Below are positions 25,258 through 34,657 of a stretch of DNA of 64,000 nucleotides, one piece after another. Below the pieces are notes generated by a model, which saw nothing but the letters and a program-made list of their open reading frames with translations, was not told the origin of the DNA and did not search any database. The translations under genes and the position numbers were made by a program. Each line of letters starts with the position of its first letter. Within the stretch, counting starts at the first letter, position 1. Origin of the DNA: CAYSPG01 sp964432885 (GTDB lineage Bacteria > Bacteroidota > Bacteroidia > AKYH767-A > OLB10); contig CAYSPG010000009.1 of NCBI GenBank assembly GCA_964432885.1, positions 78,434 to 142,433 on the forward strand. Direction: 5' to 3'.

Positions 25258-27861
25258 TTATTTTTTGTTGCCAATCAGTTCTACAATTCCATGAAACTTT
25301 CTCGACCTTATGCCTGATAGAAAAATTTCGTTTACGGTGCATACATAGTAGTATGTGCCATCACTTAATTTTTTGCTTTTATTATCAACTGTTCCTTTCC
25401 AGTTCACATCCTTGTCTGTTGTTTCAAATACAATGTTGCCCCATCTGTTATACACGGTAAGCTCAATAGATTCAACAAACCTGTACGGAAAAGGAACAAG
25501 CAAATCATTTTTGCCATCGCCATTAGGTGTAAAAACATTGGGCAAATCATACACAGGGCAATTGTCGGTACATACCTGTTGGCTAAAAGCACTTTCGTTT
25601 CCAACAGAATCTACACTCACAATATAATAGCATCCCGGTATATTAAATACACCTGTTTGAGTAAACGAAAGCGAATCGCCCGAAGTAATTTCTGCAATTA
25701 CATGCGGCTCGCCATTAATGCTGTTCGAAAAATAAATGTAATACTTAATTACATCATCACCGCAACTTGCATCGGGCTTGCTCCAGCTAATAGTAGCTTT
25801 TTCCAAATCACAACTTGCATTAATGTTTACATCTGAGGGCGCACATGGTTTAATATTATCAAAAGGCGTTTCGCATTTTTCCTGCGAAATATTTAAAATC
25901 GGATTCACCAGTCCAGTGCCTGAATATGCACCAACACTTTCTATCTTATAACAAAACGTGGAGTCGTTAGCCAAGCCATCATCATTATATGCTTGCGCAG
26001 ATGAGGAATCAATAAGCACAAAATTTCCAACAGTATTATCAAAACGATAAATCAAATATTTATTATTTGTCCATGGCACATGCTCCTCCCACGTTAGTTG
26101 CACGGTATTGTCAGTAGGTGCAGTACTCAAAAAAATGCTGGAAGCAGTAAGCGACTGGTTAATTTTAAAAGTGTTTCCTAAAGTCATATTATAAAACTCA
26201 ATTTTATACGACCACGGTGCATCTTTTGTATTAAGCAACGAATCAATAAAAGTAGTGTCAATTAAATTGGTAAATGTTGCAGCAAGCGTAAAGTTGTTTC
26301 CTAAAAAATCATTGGATCGATAAACCCTGTACTCATACGGGCCGGGCGTTTGTGCCGTGTCAATAACCTTAGGGCTGCTCCATGCAACATACACATGCCC
26401 GGTTACAACATCTGTATTTAAAATACTCACATTGGTAATCACAGGTGCATCACGTATTAATTCAACGCAGGCTTCGTTACTTACATAACTTTCGGCCCCA
26501 TCTTTAAAAAAAGAAATTACCAAGTAGCAATAATTATTTCCGGGCACAAGCCCACTGCCATTATTGTTGTCAATATAAGATGTATTGTAAACACTGTCAA
26601 CTTTAGCTATTAGCTGATAACCTGTGGAGGCAGGCACTCCCGTTATGCAGGTTGGAGATGTGTAACCGGTTGCACCGTTTCTTCTGTAAACTTTATACCC
26701 CATTGCATTTACACAAGCAGTTTGCTGCCAGTTTAACTGAATGGTATTTGAAACAGGTGTTGCAGTTAAATTTTGCGGTGCAGGTGCAACTACAGTAATA
26801 TTCAAGCGTTGCAAGTCAACTAAGTTTACAAACGGATTATTGTCTTGTGCTTTAAACAAAATTTGATAAGGCGATTTTTTTACATGCACACATTCTGTTT
26901 GCCATGTAAACGTTCCGGTAACACTTCCTGTATCAAACACAGTAGGAAAAAGTGCATAGCTAACGGGTGTTAAATTAGAATCAAGCGGACTGCCTGTTGC
27001 TGTTAGAATAATAATATCAGCAACAGAGTCAGTTGCAGTTATGCTTTGAGAAATAAAAGTACCGGCAGTTACACACAAATCATTCAGTACATTTATCTGT
27101 GGAGGATTATTATTACACGTGGCAATGGTTATTTGCATATCACGCTCCACATAACCGATCTCAATTCCATTTCTGTACTCATGTATAAGAAATGCAATGT
27201 TAAATTCACCAATGGATGTTGGCGTATCCCAAAGTAAATCGCCCGTTAATACATCAAGCGAAAAAAAGTTTGATGCATTTGGAAAAGAATAATTGGGTGC
27301 ATCCAGTCCTCCTGCTCCTTTGCATTTTATTAATTCATACGACAGGCTATCCCCGTCAGGGTCATACGCATTTGGGTTATGAACAAATATTTTTCCTACA
27401 CAACCATTATCAATTGGCGGCTGCAACAAAATGGGAGAATTATTATATCCCAACTGTGGATTTATTATCAACTTCGACTCCACATAAAACGGAACATTTA
27501 CCGAGCCGGGTATATTAGCCACGCCACCATTGCGGTTAGGGTCTTCAAAAAAAATAATATAAGTTGAAGGGCCGGGATACGTATGAATACCCTCATAATA
27601 ATTGCGGCTTACATCATCGCTTGGCATACCCACAGTAACTTTACTGATGCGTGGCAACGAATCTTTGGTGCCATCGCCCCAGTTAATTTCAAGGGCCGGC
27701 CTGTCGGCAGGGCTTGATGTTTTGGTGTAGGTAACAATTTTTACTTTGTATTGAAGCAAAGAAATTTGCTGAAAGGTTATTTCACCTGCCCTGTTATGCG
27801 TTGCTAAGGTTTTTGCTGCAATCAGAAAAAAAACTAAAAAGTATTTTAAAAAGCGTTTCAT
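25258..27861 (-). CDS. Gliding-motility-type surface protein with FN3 domains and type B T9SS sorting domain
   Basis: This 867-residue exported protein starts with a signal peptide (MKRFLKYFLVFFLIAAKTLA). The first ~300 residues form beta-rich repeats typical of CHU-type proteins (HNRAGEITF..., YDPDGDSLSYEL, which is Ig/cadherin-like). From about residue 365 there are several fibronectin type III domains (APQNLTATPVSNTIQLNW, SAPTDNTVQLTWEEH, PCAPSDVNINASC). The last ~90 residues are the gliding-associated CHU_C/type B sorting domain: LPNVFTPNGDGKNDLL, VYNRWGNIVFE, WKGT and LSDGTYYYV. The protein is thus a T9SS substrate kept on or released from the surface. A start eight codons upstream at 27885 would overlap mqnC; the internal ATG gives the better signal peptide. 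Confidence 0.88.
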   Translation of the reverse strand: MKRFLKYFLVFFLIAAKTLATHNRAGEITFQQISLLQYKVKIVTYTKTSSPADRPALEINWGDGTKDSLPRISKVTVGMPSDDVSRNYYEGIHTYPGPSTYIIFFEDPNRNGGVANIPGSVNVPFYVESKLIINPQLGYNNSPILLQPPIDNGCVGKIFVHNPNAYDPDGDSLSYELIKCKGAGGLDAPNYSFPNASNFFSLDVLTGDLLWDTPTSIGEFNIAFLIHEYRNGIEIGYVERDMQITIATCNNNPPQINVLNDLCVTAGTFISQSITATDSVADIIILTATGSPLDSNLTPVSYALFPTVFDTGSVTGTFTWQTECVHVKKSPYQILFKAQDNNPFVNLVDLQRLNITVVAPAPQNLTATPVSNTIQLNWQQTACVNAMGYKVYRRNGATGYTSPTCITGVPASTGYQLIAKVDSVYNTSYIDNNNGSGLVPGNNYCYLVISFFKDGAESYVSNEACVELIRDAPVITNVSILNTDVVTGHVYVAWSSPKVIDTAQTPGPYEYRVYRSNDFLGNNFTLAATFTNLIDTTFIDSLLNTKDAPWSYKIEFYNMTLGNTFKINQSLTASSIFLSTAPTDNTVQLTWEEHVPWTNNKYLIYRFDNTVGNFVLIDSSSAQAYNDDGLANDSTFCYKIESVGAYSGTGLVNPILNISQEKCETPFDNIKPCAPSDVNINASCDLEKATISWSKPDASCGDDVIKYYIYFSNSINGEPHVIAEITSGDSLSFTQTGVFNIPGCYYIVSVDSVGNESAFSQQVCTDNCPVYDLPNVFTPNGDGKNDLLVPFPYRFVESIELTVYNRWGNIVFETTDKDVNWKGTVDNKSKKLSDGTYYYVCTVNEIFLSGIRSRKFHGIVELIGNKK

Positions 27862-27881
27862 CAATATGTAATCACAAATAA

Positions 27882-29009
27882 TCAATAATTAATAACCTGT
27901 TGCTCCATCACCTCAGGCGTTTCTCTATACTCATACTGTTGTGTACGTAATTGTGGTTCGAACCCCGCTTCACTAATGGCATCCTGTATTCCTTGCGATG
28001 TAAACCTGTGAGGAGCTCCGGCAACGCTTACAACATTTTCTTCAATCATTATCGAACCAAAATCATTAGCACCTGCATAAAGACATACTTGCGCAATTTC
28101 TTTGCCAACTGTAAGCCATGATGCCTGTATGTTTATCACATTAGGCAACATGATGCGGCTAAGTGCAATCATGCGTATGTATTCTTCCCCTGTAACTTTA
28201 TTTCGTATTCCTTTTACTTTTTTCAAAATAGTATTCTCGTCCTGAAAAGGCCAGGGTATAAAAGCCAAAAATCCTTTTGCATGTTTTGGTTTTTCGGCTT
28301 GCACTTCGCGTAGCATTACCAAATGTTCAAACCGTTCGCGCAAGGTTTCAATGTGTCCAAACATCATAGTGGCTGACGTGGTAATATTTAACTGGTGTGC
28401 AGCACGCATCACGTCCAACCACTCACGGCCCGAGCATTTTCCTTTAGAAATCATTCTGCGCACGCGGTCGGTTAAAATTTCGGCCCCTGCACCGGGTAGC
28501 GAATCAAGCCCGGCATTTTTTAATTCAGTTAGCACCTGTGTATGCGTCATGCCTTCCAGCTTGCTGATGTGTGCAATTTCAGGAGGGCCAAGTGAGTGTA
28601 GTTTTAAGTTGGGATAAAGCGATTTTAGTTCACGAAACAAATCCGTATAAAACTTCAAGCCCAATTCAGGATGATGACCGCCCTGCAATAATAATTGCTC
28701 CCCACCGTAGCGAAACGTTTCTTCTATCTTTTGCTTGTACTGTTCAATGGAGGTTATATACGATTCGGCATGACCGGGTATTCGATAAAAATTGCAGAAC
28801 TTGCAATTGGCTATGCATACATTGGTGGTGTTTACATTGCGGTCTATTATCCAGGTAACTTTTCCATCGGGTTTTTGCTTTTTGCGCAGCTCATTTGCTA
28901 CAAACATTAAACTTGTAAGCGGGGCATTCTCAAATAAAAATTGCCCCTCCTCAGCACTTAAAAATTCAAAATTAAGTGCTCGCTCTAAAAGTGTATCCAC
29001 ATCAAACAT
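27882..29009 (-). CDS. mqnC: Cyclic dehypoxanthinyl futalosine synthase (MqnC), radical SAM
   Basis: This 375-residue radical SAM enzyme cyclises dehypoxanthine futalosine in the futalosine pathway of menaquinone synthesis. The cluster motif CxxxCxxC is at C65, C69 and C72 in NTTNVCIANCKFCNFYR. The conserved GGEQLLLQGGHHP (about 101-113), GAGAEIL (about 168-174) and MMFGHIET (about 210-217) blocks match MqnC, and the VTWIIDRNVN lead-in separates it from MqnE. It is cytoplasmic. Its product joins the pool for menaquinone, the usual Bacteroidota quinone. Other mqn genes are not in the window. It is 20 bp upstream of the surface-protein gene and may share its transcript. Confidence 0.92.
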   Translation of the reverse strand: MFDVDTLLERALNFEFLSAEEGQFLFENAPLTSLMFVANELRKKQKPDGKVTWIIDRNVNTTNVCIANCKFCNFYRIPGHAESYITSIEQYKQKIEETFRYGGEQLLLQGGHHPELGLKFYTDLFRELKSLYPNLKLHSLGPPEIAHISKLEGMTHTQVLTELKNAGLDSLPGAGAEILTDRVRRMISKGKCSGREWLDVMRAAHQLNITTSATMMFGHIETLRERFEHLVMLREVQAEKPKHAKGFLAFIPWPFQDENTILKKVKGIRNKVTGEEYIRMIALSRIMLPNVINIQASWLTVGKEIAQVCLYAGANDFGSIMIEENVVSVAGAPHRFTSQGIQDAISEAGFEPQLRTQQYEYRETPEVMEQQVINY

Positions 29010-29163
29010 AAAACGGTAATTCTATTTTCAGTAACGGCAAAAACGGTGAAATGTTTTTTCTGTAATTTCATCCGCTCAAACGTTGCGAATTTTTCATGGG
29101 TAAATTTACGCAAAATTGCCAACAGAAAGTTTTCGTGCCGTAAAAACACTAACCAACTTTAAT

Positions 29164-30594
29164 ATGTCAGCTAAAAACTTACGTGCCAAAACAGTTGCCG
29201 ATAATCAGCATCTTGTTTTGGTAACTACCAATGCAAAAAAATTTGACGAGCAGTATTTTTCAAAAGACGAACTTGCTTTTGTAAAAGACCAAATCAACAA
29301 CAAGAAAAAATTAATAACGGTTAATCAGCTTAAGCGCTATGTTTTTTTACAAGTAGTTGATAAAGATAAAAAACAACCTTACCAGGTAAAAGAGCAGTGC
29401 CGCAAACACGGACATGTAATTGCCGGTATGTTAAATAAGTTTAAAGCTACCGAAGTAGTTATTGCCAATGATGATTTGCGTGACGAATTATTATGCATTG
29501 CCGAAGGCATGGCATTGGCCAATTACCAGTTTTTAAAATACAAAACCGAAAAAGAAAAAAATACGCTTGAAACTATTGCCATCAAATCAAAAAAAGTTTC
29601 GGATAATGATTTTAATCAACTCAACATTTTAGTTGAGGCCACTTGCAAGGCGCGTGACTTGGTTAACGAGCCTGTAAATTTTTTAACATCGGTTGAACTT
29701 GCAAAACAGTTTCAGCAATTAGGAAAAGATGCGGGATTTTCTGTAAAAGTTTTTGATAAAAAAGAAATACAAAAAATGAAAATGGGCGGACTGCTTGCTG
29801 TAAATCTTGGCAGCCAGGACCCGCCAACATTTTCGGTAATGGAATACAAACCCAAACGCGTTAAAAATAAAAAGCCTTATATACTTGTGGGCAAAGGTGT
29901 GGTGTATGATACAGGTGGATTGAGTTTAAAACCCACAGCCAACAGCATGGATTATATGAAGTGCGATATGGGTGGTTCGGCTGCAGTTGGATGTGCTATA
30001 TATGCCATTGCCAAAGCAAAGTTGCCTGTGCATGTTATTGCATTGGTTCCTTCAACAGACAATCGCCCCGGTGAAAAAGCTTATGTGCCAGGTGACGTTA
30101 TTACAATGTACAGTGGCAAAACTGTTGAAGTGCTTAATACTGATGCCGAGGGACGAATGATTTTAGCTGATGCACTGCACTACGCAAAACAATATAATCC
30201 CGAGTTGGTAATGGAGTTTAGCACACTTACAGGCGCTGCCGCTAATGCTTTGGGGAAATATGGTTGTGCATTTTTAAGTACTGCAAAAGATTCTCTTAAA
30301 AAAGCAGCCATGGAAAGTGGTAATAATGTGTACGAGCGTATGGTTGAATTTCCAATGTGGGATGAGTATGGTGATTTAATAAAGTCAGACATTGCTGATA
30401 TTAAAAACATTGGTGGCCCTGCTGCCGGTATGATTACAGCAGCTAAGTTTTTAGAACACTTTATTGACTATCCGTATATGCACTTTGATATTGCAGGTAC
30501 CGCCTTTGTTCATGCCGAAGATAGTTACCGCGGCAAAGGCGCCACAGGAATTGGGGTGCGATTTATTTTTGATTTTATTAAGAGCAGAGTTTAA
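29164..30594 (+). CDS. Leucyl aminopeptidase family protein (M17)
   Basis: This 476-residue cytoplasmic metallopeptidase shows the M17 hallmark blocks: VGKGVVYDTGGLSLKP (about 241-256), with the metal-binding Lys and Asp, and the signature NTDAEGR at 325-331 with the catalytic Arg. MDYMKCDMGGSAAV and EFSTLTGAA are further family blocks. It removes N-terminal residues from peptides and normally acts as a hexamer. The ATG at 29164 is chosen over an in-frame TTG at 29116 because the extra 16 residues lie in AT-rich leader sequence. The gene is followed 17 bp later by pdxA, so the two are probably cotranscribed; both are divergent from mqnC. Confidence 0.93.
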   Translation: MSAKNLRAKTVADNQHLVLVTTNAKKFDEQYFSKDELAFVKDQINNKKKLITVNQLKRYVFLQVVDKDKKQPYQVKEQCRKHGHVIAGMLNKFKATEVVIANDDLRDELLCIAEGMALANYQFLKYKTEKEKNTLETIAIKSKKVSDNDFNQLNILVEATCKARDLVNEPVNFLTSVELAKQFQQLGKDAGFSVKVFDKKEIQKMKMGGLLAVNLGSQDPPTFSVMEYKPKRVKNKKPYILVGKGVVYDTGGLSLKPTANSMDYMKCDMGGSAAVGCAIYAIAKAKLPVHVIALVPSTDNRPGEKAYVPGDVITMYSGKTVEVLNTDAEGRMILADALHYAKQYNPELVMEFSTLTGAAANALGKYGCAFLSTAKDSLKKAAMESGNNVYERMVEFPMWDEYGDLIKSDIADIKNIGGPAAGMITAAKFLEHFIDYPYMHFDIAGTAFVHAEDSYRGKGATGIGVRFIFDFIKSRV

Positions 30595-30611
30595 ATAGAA
30601 TATTGAAAACA

Positions 30612-31682
30612 ATGAGTAACACAACAGAAACAGACTACAAACCAAAAATTGGAATTACACTTGGCGATGTAAATGGCATTGGCCCCGAAATAATTATTAA
30701 AACTTTTTTAGACCAACGATTGCTCACTACTTGTGTGCCGGTAATTTATGGCTCGTCAAAAGTTTTGTCATATCACCGCAAGGCGTTAAACATAACCGAA
30801 TTTAATTTTAATACCATTCGTTTTGCTGACGAAGCAAGCAACAAAAAACCAAACCTTATTAATTGCTGGGAAGAGGATGTAAAAGTGGAGTTAGGAAAAC
30901 CCAATGCCATTGGCGGACAGTATGCATTAAAATCGTTACAAGCAGCCGGAAAAGATTTGCGTGACAAAAAAATTGATGCTGTGGTTACAGCTCCCATTGA
31001 TAAAAATTCTATTCAGGGTGACGGATTTCGTTTTAACGGGCAAACAGAATTTTTTGCTGAGATGTGTAATGCAAAAGATTTTGCCATGATGATGGTGAGC
31101 GATAAATTAAAAGTGTCGTTGGTTACAGGTCATTTAGCATTGAAGGATGTTGCAGCATCATTAACAAAAGAAAAAATTGTTGCAAAAATTAAAGTGATAA
31201 ACGAATCGCTGAAACGCGATTTTGGAATTCGCAAACCACGCATTGCTGTGCTTGCATTAAACCCACATGCAGGTGATGGTGGTTTGATGGGTAAAGAAGA
31301 GGCTGATATAATTTCTCCTGCAATAAAAGATGCGGCTAATGGCGGCATTACAGTTTACGGCCCATTTCCGGCCGATGGTTTTTTTGGCTCATCGCGTTTT
31401 AAAAGTTTTGATGCTGTGCTTGCCATGTATCATGACCAGGGATTGGTTCCTTTTAAAGCAATGGCATTTACATCGGGGGTAAATTATACAGCAGGGTTGC
31501 CAATTATTCGCACATCGCCCGACCATGGTACGGCTTACGACCTTGTTGGAAAAAATATTGCTTCAGAAGATTCGTTTCGCGAAGCGGTTTATTTAGCCTG
31601 TGATATTGTTACCACCCGAAAAACAAATGATGAGGTTACTGCCAATCCTTTGAAATTTTCGAATATGTCAACTGACAGGTAG
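30612..31682 (+). CDS. pdxA: 4-hydroxythreonine-4-phosphate dehydrogenase (PdxA)
   Basis: This 356-residue enzyme oxidises 4-phosphohydroxy-L-threonine in the DXP-dependent route to pyridoxal phosphate. Family blocks are clear: GITLGDVNGIGPEI (about 13-26), VTAPIDKNSI (about 120), the metal- and substrate-binding His residues in TGHLALKDV and MYHDQGLVPFKAM, and ALNPHAGDGGLMGKEE. It is a cytoplasmic NAD-dependent homodimer. The ATG at 30612 is preferred to a TTG nine bases upstream. The stop is 5 bp from the convergent T9SS gene, with no terminator in between. Confidence 0.95.
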   Translation: MSNTTETDYKPKIGITLGDVNGIGPEIIIKTFLDQRLLTTCVPVIYGSSKVLSYHRKALNITEFNFNTIRFADEASNKKPNLINCWEEDVKVELGKPNAIGGQYALKSLQAAGKDLRDKKIDAVVTAPIDKNSIQGDGFRFNGQTEFFAEMCNAKDFAMMMVSDKLKVSLVTGHLALKDVAASLTKEKIVAKIKVINESLKRDFGIRKPRIAVLALNPHAGDGGLMGKEEADIISPAIKDAANGGITVYGPFPADGFFGSSRFKSFDAVLAMYHDQGLVPFKAMAFTSGVNYTAGLPIIRTSPDHGTAYDLVGKNIASEDSFREAVYLACDIVTTRKTNDEVTANPLKFSNMSTDR

Positions 31683-31687
31683 TTGAT

Positions 31688-34408
31688 TTATTGTTTTACA
31701 AAACGTGCGTGCATATTGCCAACGCGAACAAAGTAAACTCCTGGCACAAGACCCTGCACATTTACGATTTGGGATTTACGATTTACGATTTGTGAGACAA
31801 CTTCTTTTCCAAAAACATCAAATACTTTGAAGGTAATTGGTTGATTAGTGTAATTGCCTGCCTGTCCGCTAGGCAGGGGTTGATTAAGTTGAATTGTGAT
31901 TTCGTCTTTTGTTGGATTAGGGTACACTTTTAAATCGTAATTCGTAAATCCCAAATCGTAAATGGAGGTAGGTAGGACTATATGCGTTACCGCAGTATTA
32001 GTAGCCACCGGATTATTAAAATCAAAATAAATATAAGCGTTGTTGGTAACGCTATCTCCTGCAAGCAAGGTTGTTTTTGGTTTTATGCGATAGTGAACAA
32101 AGCCATGGCTCATGGGTTCGTTAATGTTTGAATCAGGAAGTAAAATGTTGTCAAACTTAAACTCCATGTTGCGCTGGTAGTTTATCCAGTTTAAGTTTAC
32201 AGGATGCGAACTGTTTACAAACTCAAAACTGTTTAAGTCTAATTTATTGGTATCAATTGGATTTAAAACTTTCAGCGCAAAAGCGGTATCGTTACCTGTG
32301 TTTTGAAAGCGAATTATGTAATCTAAAAACGGTGGTGTGGCGAGTTGCGTTGTTGTTAGTGCGTATTCACTTACTAAAATATCGTTGGGGTCAAAGCTGC
32401 CAATTGAAGAATCCAAACTACTACTAAAATTACAGCCAGGGTTAGCATCACCAGCAACAGGCTCCATAAGCACACTGCTGTTTATTAATGTGCCAATTGA
32501 TAATCCTGTATCTAAATTTACTGTAATAACAATGTTGCCTTTTTGAAATGGATTAAGTGATGGCAAAGCCCACACAACACTATCAGGCGTAACAGATATT
32601 GGGGTTAGATTAGCTGATACATACGACACATTGGTATCTATAAAGAAAATTATAGTAGGTACTATTGTAGTTGTGCCATAGTTACCATAATCAATCATGT
32701 AACTTGCATTCACCCCTGTTCTAAAATTTTCAAGCGGTGTTATGGTTGCGCATACATCATTAAAAACACCGGCAGGTTGAAATGCAAAATCGTTTAAAGA
32801 ATCGGTTTGATGTATTCCCGTAAAAATTGCGGAGTGTGTAACAGGAACAGTATTGTAATAATTTATTGCAGGAGTTGTAACTGTAAAATTTCCCGGTTCT
32901 AAAACGCTAACTAAATACTCTCCTGCAACATTTGTAAAAGCAAAACGGCTAGTATTGTTTTCGTTAATCTTTTTATTTGCCAAAGACAATTCTCCTGCAT
33001 CCTGAACATAGTTGCTGTTTGCATCTACAAAACATTTTCCGGTAACAGAGTTGTATTTGTCTGTTAGTTTTACAATCCAATAATCGCCACCGCCACCACA
33101 GTTTTCAGTTTTATCTTTTGAGATATTTGAACCAGAATGTCCACCGATAATAAAACCCCCATCAACAGTTAGTTGTATGTCCCTTGCCGGATCATGATTA
33201 TCGCCTCCAATTGTATTTTGCCATTCGATGCCGCCTGTGCTATCGATTTTAATAATCCAATAGTCTGAGTCATAAGGCCAACTGTTTTCTGTTTTATCAC
33301 CAGAAATGTTGGAAGATGAGCAACCAAACAAAACATATCCTCCATCATTAGTTTGTTGAAAGTTATTGGGATAATCCCATCCGGTTCCCCCTAGGGTGTT
33401 TTGCCATTGAATATTTCCAGTAGAATCTGTTTTTACTATCCAAAAGTCATATCCAGCATGGCTATTTTCTGTTTTATCTCCTGATATGTTTGAATCAGAA
33501 AATCCTCCAAGCATGTATCCCCCATCGGTTGTTTGCTGAATAGAGGTAATTCTATCATCTCCGTTTCCTGAAATGGTATTTTGCCACTGAATGTTGCCTA
33601 ATGCATCTGTTTTAACAATCCAATAATCATATAAGCCATTGCAATTTTCTGTTTTATCTCCGGACACATTTGAATTAGAACAACCACCAATTATATATCC
33701 TCCATCTAATGTTTGCTGAACACAAGATATTACATCAGTTGTATCGCCACCAATAGAATTCTGCCACTGGATATTCCCCAATGCATCTGTTTTTACAATC
33801 CAAAAGTCGTAATCACCATTGGTGTTTTCTGTCTTATCACCCGATATGTTTGAATTAGACATTCCGCCAAGTATATACCCTCCATCCAATGTTTGTTGAA
33901 TTGCACGTAAGTCATCAACAATTGTTCCTCCAATCGTATTTTCCCATTGTATGTTTCCCACAGCGTCAACTTTAACAATCCAGTAATCTAATTGCCCAAT
34001 ACAATTTTCTGTTTTATCTCCCGTAATGTTTGATTTGGAACTTCCGCCCAATATGTAACCACCATCCATGGTCTGCTGAACTAAGTAAAGTACATCATCA
34101 TCGTTTCCTCCAATGGTGTTTTCCCATTGAATATTTCCTATAGAATCAACCTTTACAATCCAATAATCGGATGTTCCGCTATTTCCATGATTATTTTCTG
34201 ATTTGTCTCCAGATGAGTCTGAATATGAGTAACCACCGATAATAAAACCGCCATCGGTAGTTGATTTGATACAAGAGAGTGCATCTGTTCCACTCCCCCC
34301 AATCGTATTCTGCCACTCAATTTCCTGTGCAAAGGCAGATGGTATATTTTGAGAAATAGCAACAACACACAAAACAAAAAATAATTTTAAGCGTGATGTG
34401 TTTTTCAT
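31688..34408 (-). CDS. T9SS-exported protein with seven ~62-residue repeats
   Basis: This 906-residue protein has a signal peptide (cleavage after SAFAQ near residue 28). Residues about 29-450 hold seven copies of a ~62-residue unit of the form IQWQNTIGG...DGGYILGG.S.SNISGDKTEN...DYWIVK.D..G, which probably builds a beta-propeller. A SdrD-B-like linker (about 458-560) and a DUF11/DUF7619-like domain follow (SFDPNDILVSEYAL ... YIIRFQNTGND ... YIYFDFNNPVATN). The C-terminus is a type A sorting domain (VYPNPTKDEITI ... GVYFVRVGNMHARFVKQ). Its coding sequence contains dispersed repeats that insert SIYDLGFTNYDL, LPSGQAG and SQIVNRKSQIVN. No catalytic site is seen. Confidence 0.88.
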   Translation of the reverse strand: MKNTSRLKLFFVLCVVAISQNIPSAFAQEIEWQNTIGGSGTDALSCIKSTTDGGFIIGGYSYSDSSGDKSENNHGNSGTSDYWIVKVDSIGNIQWENTIGGNDDDVLYLVQQTMDGGYILGGSSKSNITGDKTENCIGQLDYWIVKVDAVGNIQWENTIGGTIVDDLRAIQQTLDGGYILGGMSNSNISGDKTENTNGDYDFWIVKTDALGNIQWQNSIGGDTTDVISCVQQTLDGGYIIGGCSNSNVSGDKTENCNGLYDYWIVKTDALGNIQWQNTISGNGDDRITSIQQTTDGGYMLGGFSDSNISGDKTENSHAGYDFWIVKTDSTGNIQWQNTLGGTGWDYPNNFQQTNDGGYVLFGCSSSNISGDKTENSWPYDSDYWIIKIDSTGGIEWQNTIGGDNHDPARDIQLTVDGGFIIGGHSGSNISKDKTENCGGGGDYWIVKLTDKYNSVTGKCFVDANSNYVQDAGELSLANKKINENNTSRFAFTNVAGEYLVSVLEPGNFTVTTPAINYYNTVPVTHSAIFTGIHQTDSLNDFAFQPAGVFNDVCATITPLENFRTGVNASYMIDYGNYGTTTIVPTIIFFIDTNVSYVSANLTPISVTPDSVVWALPSLNPFQKGNIVITVNLDTGLSIGTLINSSVLMEPVAGDANPGCNFSSSLDSSIGSFDPNDILVSEYALTTTQLATPPFLDYIIRFQNTGNDTAFALKVLNPIDTNKLDLNSFEFVNSSHPVNLNWINYQRNMEFKFDNILLPDSNINEPMSHGFVHYRIKPKTTLLAGDSVTNNAYIYFDFNNPVATNTAVTHIVLPTSIYDLGFTNYDLKVYPNPTKDEITIQLNQPLPSGQAGNYTNQPITFKVFDVFGKEVVSQIVNRKSQIVNVQGLVPGVYFVRVGNMHARFVKQ
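31760..31963. repeat. Long inverted repeat inside a T9SS sorting domain
   Basis: A 32-bp arm at 31760-31791 (begins ATTTACGATTTGGG) is the reverse complement of the arm at 31932-31963 with one mismatch. The 140 bp between them encode most of the sorting domain. Both arms stay in frame, giving SQIVNRKSQIVN and YDLGFTNYDL. Confidence 0.9.
31857..31879. repeat. Short dispersed palindrome in coding sequence
   Basis: CCTGCC-TGTCCGCTA-GGCAGG (31857-31877) plus GG forms an imperfect palindrome that encodes PLPSGQAG in the minus-strand gene. It interrupts the sorting domain between the first two beta-strands. The peptide is familiar from repeat-derived inserts in other Bacteroidota proteins (recollection, not checked). 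Confidence 0.65.
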
Positions 34409-34657
34409 GTGTGGGGTGTTTGGGTATTCAAAAGTATAATTAATTAGTGAGAAACAAATTTTTTACCACAGAGGCGCAAAGTCACAAGGGAAAATTTGTG
34501 CTCCTTATTTCTCAGTACCCTTGTGTCCCTGTGGTAAAAATAGTCATTTGCTGTATTCGCGCCATTGCGCCTTAGCGGTTTATAACTTGCTTAGCACAAC
34601 AAGTTTTGCTTTGTTTCCTGTTTTATTAATCGTGTGTTTAGTAACCAATCTCACAAT
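34409..34657. repeat. Intergenic region with dispersed inverted repeat (34461-34539)
   Basis: TTTTACCACAGAGGCGCAAA (34461-34480) with GTCACAAGGG is matched on the other side by CCCTTGTGTCCCTGTGGTAAAA (34518-34539), giving an imperfect stem over a 27-nt loop. Next to it is another repeat-like scrap, GCGCCATTGCGCCTTAGCGG (34559-34578). No gene is present in this 249-bp gap. The element looks like the dispersed ACCACAGAG-type repeats of Bacteroidota rather than a terminator. Confidence 0.6.

Noticed and set aside
25161..25460. Plus-strand frame of 99 codons across the ribE intergenic gap
   Set aside because: It overlaps the end of the surface-protein gene and owes its openness to the dispersed repeat (SPLLWRGVRGEV). 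No promoter or homology supports it.
31688..34408. Frameshift or pseudogene in the seven-repeat T9SS gene
   Set aside because: The frame is continuous from signal peptide to sorting domain despite the repeat inserts; nothing indicates a break.
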